Positions 21,163 through 29,585 of a DNA stretch of 33,225 nucleotides are shown one piece after another. Source of the DNA: Bacteroidota bacterium (GTDB lineage Bacteria > Bacteroidota > Bacteroidia > Chitinophagales > UBA10324); contig BJGO01000003.1 in NCBI GenBank assembly GCA_014190535.1, positions 1-33,225 of the forward strand. Reading direction: 5' to 3'. The notes under the pieces are model-generated. The model saw only the letters and a program-made list of their open reading frames with translations. It ran no database searches and was not told the DNA's origin. Position 1 is the stretch's first letter; each line of letters begins with the position of its first letter. Both the position numbers and the translations under genes were made by a program.

Positions 21163-23847
21163 ATGAAAATTCGTGTCGGAATATTTTTTGGCGGCTCCTC
21201 ACGCGAGCGGGAAATTTCATTTGCCGGCGGCAGAACGGTGTATGACAATCTGGATAAAGCACTATTTGATGCGGTGCCGATTTTTATTGATTCAGACAAT
21301 GAGTTGATTGAACTGGATTGGAAATATATTTACAAAGGAACCATTCGTGATTTTTACCCGCCTGTTGCATTTCATCCCACCTCAGAATTTCCATATCAGA
21401 TTTATCTGGAATCCTTAGGCAAAACAGATCGACAACAAAAAGATCAGATCATCGAAGCCGTAGGCAAACGTATTCAGCACCAAGATCTGAAATCGCTAAT
21501 CGATATTGCCTTTCTTGCTCTGCATGGCTCATCGGGAGAGGATGGCAGTATACAGGGCTTACTGGATTATCTTAACATACCATATACCGGATCGGGCATT
21601 TTGCCATCAGCCATCGGAATGAATAAAGCCATACAGAAAAAGTTTATGAATCTGGCCGGATTTGGAGCAACAGCCTATTTCACCATTACCCGAAGTGAGT
21701 GGGAGCAAGGTATATCCGTATACGATAAAGTGAAACAGGAAATAGGTTTTCCCTGTGTTATCAGACCCGCCAATCAGGGCAGTTCAATCGGGGTTAGCAT
21801 CCTTCAGGCTGACGATGAGCATGCGCTTAATGAAGCTGTCAAGAAAGCTTTTTTCTGTAAAGAGATTGATCTTAAAGCCTGGCGACACTTGCAGATCGGG
21901 GAGAAGCACCAGTTCATCCAAAGGTTAACGGATATTCGAGATCAGCTGGGCTTGCCCGTTGTGGCCGGTGAACGCATCGTGTATCACCCACAAGAATTAC
22001 TCGCCCTCCTTGATGCAACAACAGACGATACCATCCTGCTCAGGGCATACGATGGAGAGTGTGAGCTACTCGTTGAGGAGTTTATTGAGGGCAAAGAATT
22101 TTCGTGTATCGTAATACAGCATAAAGCAGGTGTGCCTATTGCATTACCGCCTACAGAAATTGTTAAGGGTAAGGAATTATTTGATTATCGCTCTAAATAT
22201 CTCGCCGGACTTTCTCGCAAAATAACTCCCATACAATTGCCGGATGAAGAGATTCACCGGATACGGATGGAGTGTGAGCGTCTGTTTCGTTTATTTGAAT
22301 TTAACGTATATGCCCGTATTGATGGCTTTTATAAAAATGATGGCACCATCATTTTAAATGATCCGAATACGACGTCAGGAATGTTACCTTCTTCATTCTT
22401 TTTTCATCAGGCCGCAGAAATCGGATTAAATCCATCACAGTTTCTAACCTATATTTTGTATACCTCGTTAAGTGAACGTATCCGTAGAGGATTTAAAGTC
22501 TATCACACCGAACGCATCCGTGAACAATTATTGAAAGATATGGATACATCATCCCAATCCGACAAACAAAAGATTCGTGTTGCGGTACTGTTGGGTGGCT
22601 ATTCCAGTGAGCGTCATATATCGGTTGAGAGTGGCAGAAATATTTATGAAAAATTATCTTCATCTGATAAATATGAACCGATACCGGTTTTTGTTATGGG
22701 TGATGATAAACAATACAGCCTTTGGCAGATTCCAATTAACATCCTGCTGAAAGACAATGCCGATGATATACGGGATAAAATTTTACAGTTTAAAAAGCAT
22801 TCGGTTATTGAATCCGTAAAAAAAGAGTGCATTGAAATAACGGGCACTTTCGCCACACAGGGCTATCGCTTTGAGCCAATGCAACTTTCCTTTACCGATC
22901 TGGCTCAGGAAGTTCAGGCAGTGTTTATTGCCCTTCACGGCAGACCGGGTGAGGATGGAACGATACAACGTGAGCTGGATAAAGTAGGCTTACCCTATAA
23001 CGGCAGTACGCCGGATTCATCCGAAAAAACAATAAATAAGTACGTTACCAATCAGCTATTGAAACGCAATGGCATGTTGATCACAGAACAAACTGTAGTG
23101 TCGAAGTCGGACTGGATAAAGAATCAAACTTTGTTTTTTGAGGAGATTTCCAAAAGGCACCATTTTCCATTAATTGTTAAACCTGTTGATGATGGATGCA
23201 GTTCTGCAGTAAAGAAAATTAATAATACTGGAGAACTGCAAGCATTTACTGCACTGATATTCAGGGATCACGACGAATTGGATGCTACTCATGCGCATAC
23301 ACTGAAATTAAAACCCAAAGAGGAGTTTCCCCGAAAGCAGGAATATCTGGTTGAAGATCTGATACAGGCAAATGGAGCCATACATTTTCTGGAAATAACC
23401 GGAGGTCTGCTTACCCATATGGATGAACGTGGACAGATTACCTACGAACTGTTTGAACCATCCGAAACGCTTACCACCAACGATGTGCTTTCGCTCGAAG
23501 AAAAATTTCTTGCCGGTGAAGGACTAAATATTACCCCGGCTCGTTTCTCAAAAGATGCCAAACAATACGAACATATTATGGAACAGGTAAAGCGTGATCT
23601 GGAGAAAGCCGCCCGTACATTGCAGGTTACCGGTTACTGCCGGATTGATGCGTTCGTGCGAATTTTTCCAGACGGGAGAGCCGAAACCATAGTAATAGAA
23701 ATAAACTCTTTACCCGGTATGACGCCGGCTACCTGTATTTTCCACCAGGCCGCACTACACAAATACAAGCCTTATGATTTCATAGATAAAATATTAACGT
23801 TTAGCTTTAACAAAAAAGTAAGTAAGGCGAATTCAGCAAATGTTTAA
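21163..23847 (+). CDS. Tandem D-alanine-D-alanine ligase-like protein (two Ddl/ATP-grasp modules in one 894-aa chain)
   Basis: Module 1: KIRVGIFFGGSSREREIS, LHGSSGEDGSIQG, FPCVIRPANQGSSIGVS, YARIDGFYKNDGTIILNDPNTTSGM. Module 2: KIRVAVLLGGYSSERHIS, LHGRPGEDGTIQ, FPLIVKPVDDGCSSAV, YCRIDAFVRIFPDGRAETIVIEINSLPGMTP. A continuous reading frame joins them. Confidence 0.93.
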   Translation: MKIRVGIFFGGSSREREISFAGGRTVYDNLDKALFDAVPIFIDSDNELIELDWKYIYKGTIRDFYPPVAFHPTSEFPYQIYLESLGKTDRQQKDQIIEAVGKRIQHQDLKSLIDIAFLALHGSSGEDGSIQGLLDYLNIPYTGSGILPSAIGMNKAIQKKFMNLAGFGATAYFTITRSEWEQGISVYDKVKQEIGFPCVIRPANQGSSIGVSILQADDEHALNEAVKKAFFCKEIDLKAWRHLQIGEKHQFIQRLTDIRDQLGLPVVAGERIVYHPQELLALLDATTDDTILLRAYDGECELLVEEFIEGKEFSCIVIQHKAGVPIALPPTEIVKGKELFDYRSKYLAGLSRKITPIQLPDEEIHRIRMECERLFRLFEFNVYARIDGFYKNDGTIILNDPNTTSGMLPSSFFFHQAAEIGLNPSQFLTYILYTSLSERIRRGFKVYHTERIREQLLKDMDTSSQSDKQKIRVAVLLGGYSSERHISVESGRNIYEKLSSSDKYEPIPVFVMGDDKQYSLWQIPINILLKDNADDIRDKILQFKKHSVIESVKKECIEITGTFATQGYRFEPMQLSFTDLAQEVQAVFIALHGRPGEDGTIQRELDKVGLPYNGSTPDSSEKTINKYVTNQLLKRNGMLITEQTVVSKSDWIKNQTLFFEEISKRHHFPLIVKPVDDGCSSAVKKINNTGELQAFTALIFRDHDELDATHAHTLKLKPKEEFPRKQEYLVEDLIQANGAIHFLEITGGLLTHMDERGQITYELFEPSETLTTNDVLSLEEKFLAGEGLNITPARFSKDAKQYEHIMEQVKRDLEKAARTLQVTGYCRIDAFVRIFPDGRAETIVIEINSLPGMTPATCIFHQAALHKYKPYDFIDKILTFSFNKKVSKANSANV

Positions 23848-24622
23848 ATTCCTTTTCAATAAAACATTCTTGTTTCATCTGGCGGCCGCCCTCTCCAGCA
23901 TCGTTGTATTATTTCTATTGGTCATATTTTTTATTCAGAATTACACGGTACACGGACAAACAATCACGGTTCCTGACCTAACCGGTAAAAGTATTAATGA
24001 GGTTAAGAAAATATTAGATAATAAAAACCTTGAATATAAAATTGTTGACTCCTCATTTAACGACAAATTTCTTCCGTTGTCTGTTTTAGATCAAAATCCA
24101 AAAGCCGATCATAAGGTAAAAGATGGTCGTACCATTTACCTTACCATTAACTCAAGACAGGCACCTAAAATAAAGATGCCCGACTTAAAAGACGTATCGC
24201 TCAAGCAGGCCGGGGTATTGCTCAACAGCTATGGTTTAAAAGTTGGCCGACTGATTTATAAACCGGATTTAGCTCAAAATGCCGTACTCGATCAAATGAT
24301 AAATGGTAAGAGCATCAAGCCCGGCGATTTTGTCTCAAAGGGATCGACAGTCGATTTGGTGTTGGGTGATGGTGTTGGGTTAGCCGACATAGAAGTTCCT
24401 GTACTTGTAGGCTTAACTCTTGCAGAGGCTAAATTTGTTCTGGATGGTGTTGGCTTAAATCTCGGCGCTGTAGTTGCCGATAATACAGTAAGTTCCGACT
24501 CGCTCTCTGCATATATATTCCGGCAAATACCCGATCCGTCTACACTTAATAATATGATCAAGCCCGGAGAGCCTGTTGATGTATTTATATCCAATGATCA
24601 GTCTAAAGTACCTCGTCAATAA
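23840..24622 (+). CDS. Membrane-anchored protein with three PASTA domains, no kinase domain
   Basis: One N-terminal TM helix, then three PASTA-like repeats (ITVPDLTGKSINEVKKIL, IKMPDLKDVSLKQAGVLL, IEVPVLVGLTLAEAKFVL). Overlaps the upstream ligase by 8 bp. Confidence 0.9.
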   Translation: MFKFLFNKTFLFHLAAALSSIVVLFLLVIFFIQNYTVHGQTITVPDLTGKSINEVKKILDNKNLEYKIVDSSFNDKFLPLSVLDQNPKADHKVKDGRTIYLTINSRQAPKIKMPDLKDVSLKQAGVLLNSYGLKVGRLIYKPDLAQNAVLDQMINGKSIKPGDFVSKGSTVDLVLGDGVGLADIEVPVLVGLTLAEAKFVLDGVGLNLGAVVADNTVSSDSLSAYIFRQIPDPSTLNNMIKPGEPVDVFISNDQSKVPRQ

Positions 24623-24640
24623 TCTTTAATCCAACGCCTG

Positions 24641-26491
24641 ATGCAATCAAATTTTCATATATGTAAGCAGCTGCGATTTACGAAACTGATGCTGTTTTTT
24701 TTACTCGTTATGGTCATCGTCCTCGACAGGGTGCAGGCTCAGGAGTTGCTTTCGGGTACCGATTACAATCCTTTACTGCGTAACGAGAAGCCTATAACTA
24801 TTGATAGCAGAGGCAGTACACTCACCTTGCCATTCATTGATGACTTTTCTTACTGTCAGCGTTCAAAATACCCTGATCCGCTTTTGTGGCAAAGCAATCA
24901 GACCTATGTAAACTGCACCTATCCCTTACGTCCTCCAACGATTGGTGTCGCAACTTTCGATGGGCTTGATGCCTCCGGTGTTCCCTACGATACCACTCAA
25001 ATCAGTTTTAATCCTAAGACGGCAGACACCTTACGATCCTTATCTATCGATTTGTCATCTTACACTGAGGCAGATTCACTCTATCTCAGCTTTTACTTTC
25101 AGGCACAGGGGCTCGGCGATACCCCAAATAATAATGATTCTCTGATACTTGAATTTTTACGCTTTAATGGTAGTTGGAGTAAGCGTTGGGGTGTGAATGG
25201 TCAGGCATTTAATGAATTTAAAATTGTCATGATTCCTATTAAGGCTACTGAATTCTTTCACGACCTATTTCAATTCCGCTTCATCAGCTTTGCTTCGGTA
25301 AATGGCAACAATGATCACTGGCATCTGGATTATGTAAAGCTCGATGCCAACAGGAATATTAATGATACGCTGATGAACGATATTGCCATAGAGCGTTTCA
25401 GCTCCAGCGTGCTCAGGAATTATACGGCCATGCCTTGGAATCAGTTTAAGGCAGATGCATTAAACGAGTTTGCCCCGGCGGGTACTATGTATTTCAAGAA
25501 CAACTATGGCATTGCCAAAAACACAACGTATAGTTTTAAAATTGAGGAAGTCAACTCATCGAGTGTATTGGCTACTCAGCCATTGCAATCATTTAATTTT
25601 AATGCACTGAATCGCGACAGTGCGCAAGTAACGGCTATTGACCCTACTGCTATTCTTTCGCAAACAAATGCACGGCTTAAGTCAACCTATTTCTGCTATG
25701 CTACAGGAACCGGTGATTTGCAAAGTGCCAATGATACCGTTATACAGTTTCTAGAATTTGATAATTACTTAGCCTATGATGATGGCTCTGCAGAGAAAGT
25801 TTATGGCATACTGGGAACAGGAGCCAAAGCGGCATTGCGTTATCATGTGAACACCCCTGATACGGTTCAGGCTATCCGTATCCATTTTGCCCGGCTGCAA
25901 GGTGTGCAGAGTGGTCTGTTATTCTCCGTATTAGTATGGAGTAAATTAAATCCTGAGATAATTCGTTATCAGCAGGATTTTAACAAACCGGACTATATTG
26001 ATTCATTGAACGGATTTGCTACCTACATCCTGGACAGCGGTATTGTAGTAAGCGATACATTCTATGTAGGGTGGTTACAATCGCAGCAGGATCTGATTTA
26101 TATGGGATTTGATCGCAATACGAATTCAAAACAGCATCTCTTCTACAATATTGGATCAGCCTGGCAGAATACTATTTTTGACGGCTCGCTGATGTTGCGT
26201 CCTGTTTTAGGTAAACGTGCCGACCTCAATGTCGGAGTACCTTCACCGTCTCGTACATCAACCATAACTTTATATCCGGTTCCCGCAACGGATATACTTA
26301 CTCTTGACGGGCTACACACAATGCAGGCAAGCCGTTATGAGATCTATTCAATAACCGGACAATGTATTCAGCAAGATGTATTATATGCTAAGTCGATTTC
26401 AATTACAGACTTAATACCCGGATTTTATGTTTTTAAACTCATACTACCCGATGGTACCGCTCAATCGTTTAAGTTTGTGAAAAATCAATAA
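24641..26491 (+). CDS. Secreted protein with C-terminal T9SS type A sorting domain
   Basis: Signal peptide. C-terminal TLYPVPATDILTLDGLHTMQASRYEIYSITGQCIQQDVLYAKSISITDLIPGFYVFKLILPDGTAQSFKFVKNQ matches the T9SS type A pattern. Confidence 0.88.
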   Translation: MQSNFHICKQLRFTKLMLFFLLVMVIVLDRVQAQELLSGTDYNPLLRNEKPITIDSRGSTLTLPFIDDFSYCQRSKYPDPLLWQSNQTYVNCTYPLRPPTIGVATFDGLDASGVPYDTTQISFNPKTADTLRSLSIDLSSYTEADSLYLSFYFQAQGLGDTPNNNDSLILEFLRFNGSWSKRWGVNGQAFNEFKIVMIPIKATEFFHDLFQFRFISFASVNGNNDHWHLDYVKLDANRNINDTLMNDIAIERFSSSVLRNYTAMPWNQFKADALNEFAPAGTMYFKNNYGIAKNTTYSFKIEEVNSSSVLATQPLQSFNFNALNRDSAQVTAIDPTAILSQTNARLKSTYFCYATGTGDLQSANDTVIQFLEFDNYLAYDDGSAEKVYGILGTGAKAALRYHVNTPDTVQAIRIHFARLQGVQSGLLFSVLVWSKLNPEIIRYQQDFNKPDYIDSLNGFATYILDSGIVVSDTFYVGWLQSQQDLIYMGFDRNTNSKQHLFYNIGSAWQNTIFDGSLMLRPVLGKRADLNVGVPSPSRTSTITLYPVPATDILTLDGLHTMQASRYEIYSITGQCIQQDVLYAKSISITDLIPGFYVFKLILPDGTAQSFKFVKNQ

Positions 26492-26511
26492 TACACTATA
26501 AAATTAATACC

Positions 26512-26817
26512 ATGGAAGATATTACCGTAGATGAACTGCGCCGCCGAATGATGCAGGGAGAACAATTACATATTGTTGATGTACGTGAGGAGTGGGAGTA
26601 TGATGAATTTAATATTGGCGCTAAACTGATTCCACTTGCTGAACTCCCTCAGCATATGGAATATTTGAATCAATTCAGAAATCAGGAATTGATACTTCAC
26701 TGCCGCAGTGGTGGTCGTAGCGGACAAGCAAAACAGTTTCTTGCAAGTCAGGGATTTACCGGCGTGAGGAATCTACTTGGCGGCATGCTCGAATGGCAGC
26801 GAACGGAGCAGGTTTAA
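26512..26817 (+). CDS. Rhodanese-like domain protein
   Basis: VDVREEWEYDEFNIGAKLIPLAEL and active-site loop HCRSGGRSGQA. Confidence 0.93.
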   Translation: MEDITVDELRRRMMQGEQLHIVDVREEWEYDEFNIGAKLIPLAELPQHMEYLNQFRNQELILHCRSGGRSGQAKQFLASQGFTGVRNLLGGMLEWQRTEQV

Positions 26818-28100
26818 AGCACCTCAGCAACAACAAACGTACTGCCTCCAATATAGATGATGTCATCAGCATTTGCCTGAGTCTTGGCTTTTTGCAGTGC
26901 TTCAGACACCCGGTTACAGGCTATGCCGTTAAGATGATGTGCAGAAGCAATTTGCAATAGCTCGTTGACATCAAGTCCTCTTGGCAGGTCGGGTTTACAG
27001 AAATAATAGGTTGCATCCTTTGGAAATAAGGTTATGATTTTATTGATGTCTTTATCCTTTACAAAGCCAATAACGAAATGGAGTTTTTTGCCGGATGATT
27101 TCAGTTGCTGAATCGTTTCAATTAATCCGCCTTCATTATGTCCGACATCAGCCAGGATTGTGGGCTTCTCTTGCAACAAATCCCAGCGACCGCGCAAACC
27201 GGTTTTTATTTTCACCATGCTCAATGCCCGATGAATCATATCTTCATGAATCATATAACCATATTCGTTAAGTACATCGCAGGCGGTGAGCACGCCGGCT
27301 ATATTTTTCATCTGATATAGTCCAGTTAAATCACATGCCACGGTTATCGGCTCCGGTTGATGATGAAAGTGATACTTTGCAAAATGATTAAATCGCTCAT
27401 AGCCTGCGGCCTGATAAAAATCGCTCGCGAAATAAACCGGAGCATCTTCACTTTTCGCTTTAAGATTAAAAACTGCTTCTGTTTCAGTTTGTCGTTCGGA
27501 TAAAACCACCGGAGTATTGGCTTTGATAATACCGGCTTTTTCGAAGGCAATTTTTGGGAGCGAATCACCCAGTAGGTCGGTGTGATCCAAGCTGATATTT
27601 GTAATGATGCTGAGATCGGGCGTGATGATATTTGTTGAGTCCAGTCGGCCTCCTAATCCGGTCTCTATCACCGCTACATCGATCTGTTGATCCGCAAATA
27701 GTTTAAACGCCATGGCCGTAGTAACTTCAAAGAAAGAAGCACTGAGGCTCTCAAAAAATAATCGATGGTCTTGTACAAAATCGATGATCGCCTGCTGACT
27801 AACCGGGGTGCCATTAATCCGGATGCGCTCACTGAAATCTTTAAGGTGCGGTGAGGTGTAAAGTCCGGTCTTATACCCGGCTTCCTGAAGGATGGCGGCT
27901 AACATATGAGAGGTAGATCCTTTTCCATTTGTGCCGGCAATATGAATCGTTCTGTATTGTTTTTGTGGGTGATGAAGGTGTTCACATAATGCAGTAATAT
28001 TTCCTAAGCCACTTTTATATGCGGCAGGTCCAATTCGTGTAAACATCGGCAGGCGACTGTACAGATAGGCTATCGTTTCGGTATAGTTGTTCATCAGCAA
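26814..28100 (-). CDS. folC: Bifunctional folylpolyglutamate synthase/dihydrofolate synthase
   Basis: HIAGTNGKGSTSHMLAAILQEAGYKTGLYTSPHL; VIETGLGGRLDSTNI; ISLDHTDLLGDSLPKIAFEKAGIIK; DVGHNEGGL. Confidence 0.96.
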   Translation of the reverse strand: MLMNNYTETIAYLYSRLPMFTRIGPAAYKSGLGNITALCEHLHHPQKQYRTIHIAGTNGKGSTSHMLAAILQEAGYKTGLYTSPHLKDFSERIRINGTPVSQQAIIDFVQDHRLFFESLSASFFEVTTAMAFKLFADQQIDVAVIETGLGGRLDSTNIITPDLSIITNISLDHTDLLGDSLPKIAFEKAGIIKANTPVVLSERQTETEAVFNLKAKSEDAPVYFASDFYQAAGYERFNHFAKYHFHHQPEPITVACDLTGLYQMKNIAGVLTACDVLNEYGYMIHEDMIHRALSMVKIKTGLRGRWDLLQEKPTILADVGHNEGGLIETIQQLKSSGKKLHFVIGFVKDKDINKIITLFPKDATYYFCKPDLPRGLDVNELLQIASAHHLNGIACNRVSEALQKAKTQANADDIIYIGGSTFVVAEVL

Positions 28101-28318
28101 ATTCCGGAGACCATACGGCCATCAATTTCTATTAGGGCATTTACCGGTATGGCTATGCCATTATCCAAAATAATTTTTGATTCCTCATCATCAAAATAGG
28201 CTCTTGATATTGCTCCGTATATGGTATGCAAGCTCTGATTATCGTTATAAATAATCTTAATGTGTTTATGATCAGCTATCAATGATTCTAGAAAAGGATA
28301 TAACGAATGCATCATCAT
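28094..28318 (-). CDS. Small hypothetical protein, 74 aa, possibly a small beta-barrel (Sm-like/Rof-like)
   Basis: ORF overlapping folC by 7 bp. Pattern HIKIIYNDNQSLHTIYGAISRAYFDDEESKIILDNGIAIPVNALIEIDG. Confidence 0.6.
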   Translation of the reverse strand: MMMHSLYPFLESLIADHKHIKIIYNDNQSLHTIYGAISRAYFDDEESKIILDNGIAIPVNALIEIDGRMVSGIC

Positions 28319-28341
28319 AAGATGAGATAAACGTAGTCTAT

Positions 28342-29172
28342 TTATTTTACCTTAAAGTTAAAGGTAATGGTACCGAACTGCTCTAAATCTTCACTTGGTG
28401 TAAGTTTCGATTCGTAGGCCGATTTTTCAGCCAGTTTAAACAGATATGCGTCTTCGGTAGTTGAACCTTGTCTGGTTGCCTGAGCGTGTATAACATTTCC
28501 AAACTTATCTACTTTGATATTTACCACCACCTTGCCTGTTTTTTGAGAATTATCTTTTACTACAGGTCGTTTGGAAAAACTTCTGCCGGCAAGATTTAAT
28601 CCTATTCCGTCACCTCCTGCTCCAAGCGGATTATCTCCACCTCCGACATTCGAATTGCCGTTCGTAAATGGATTGCCATTTACCTTGCCCTGATCACCAC
28701 TGCCAACCGTATTTCCCTGACTACTCACGTTATTATTCTTTGATCCGGTGAACAAGGCTTTAGGTTTTTGTACGGGTTTCTCTTGTGTCTGTGATGTAGT
28801 GGTGGTATTATTTTTCACAACCGGTTTATCAACCGGCGGCTTTTTAACTTTATTTTTTTCTTTGTTTAAAGAAATGCTCTGTTCGATATCCTGCGTTACC
28901 ACATCATTATTTTTCACCGGTGCAATGGTACTGGCCTCGGGTGGAGTAGGGACGTTATAATCCGTACTCTGCGGAATCTCAGTGCCGGAGCCTGTTTCTG
29001 AATCCCCAAAGTTAATCAGTATGCCTCCGCCGTCTTCTTCTTGTGGTATAGGCATGGGTAAAAGCTTAATCAATAATAGAATCAGGATAAGCATACCGTG
29101 GAAAACAATCGTGCCGATGATACCTCTGATTCGCTCTTTCTTTTCCTGTTTATTTTCGTATGTTGTTATCAT
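28342..29172 (-). CDS. TonB-like energy transducer
   Basis: N-terminal TM helix; Asn/Gly/Pro/Lys-rich linker; C-terminal GKVVVNIKVDKFGNVIHAQATRQGSTTEDAYLFKLAEKSAYESKLTP. Clustered with ExbB/ExbD. Confidence 0.87.
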   Translation of the reverse strand: MITTYENKQEKKERIRGIIGTIVFHGMLILILLLIKLLPMPIPQEEDGGGILINFGDSETGSGTEIPQSTDYNVPTPPEASTIAPVKNNDVVTQDIEQSISLNKEKNKVKKPPVDKPVVKNNTTTTSQTQEKPVQKPKALFTGSKNNNVSSQGNTVGSGDQGKVNGNPFTNGNSNVGGGDNPLGAGGDGIGLNLAGRSFSKRPVVKDNSQKTGKVVVNIKVDKFGNVIHAQATRQGSTTEDAYLFKLAEKSAYESKLTPSEDLEQFGTITFNFKVK

Positions 29173-29175
29173 GAA

Positions 29176-29580
29176 TTATTTCTCCGGTTGTGTTGCTAAA
29201 ACGAGTTTAACCTTCATTTTATTGGCTATGTCCATAACAGTTACTACATAGGAAATAGGTACGTTAAAGTCGGTATGTAAAATAATGGTAGGATTAGGTT
29301 CGCTACCAATTTTTTGTTCAAGTATTGCTCGAAGATTCGCAACATCCACCGGTTGTTCTGCAACAAAGTATTGCATATTCTCATTTATGGCCACCGATAT
29401 CGTAAGGTCTTTTTGCTTCTGAGAGGTAGTACTGTTGGGTAGAACCAGTTTTAAGGCATTTACATTAGGAACAATCATCGTAGTTACAAGCATAAAGAAT
29501 ATCAGCAATAGGAATACCAAATCCGTCATACTCGACATTTCAAGTGCCGGCCTAACATTATCACGCGTTTTAATTTTCAT
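29176..29580 (-). CDS. ExbD/TolR-type biopolymer transport protein
   Basis: ALEMSSMTDLVFLLLIFFMLVTTMIVPNVNALKLVLPNS is the ExbD TM/periplasmic motif. Confidence 0.95.
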   Translation of the reverse strand: MKIKTRDNVRPALEMSSMTDLVFLLLIFFMLVTTMIVPNVNALKLVLPNSTTSQKQKDLTISVAINENMQYFVAEQPVDVANLRAILEQKIGSEPNPTIILHTDFNVPISYVVTVMDIANKMKVKLVLATQPEK

Positions 29581-29585
29581 GTTGT

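Noticed and set aside
28748-29251. Plus-strand ORFs (28748-28960, 28982-29251) opposite tonB/exbD
   Set aside because: Antisense to well-supported TonB/ExbD genes. Hydrophobic translation reflects the complement of biased codons.
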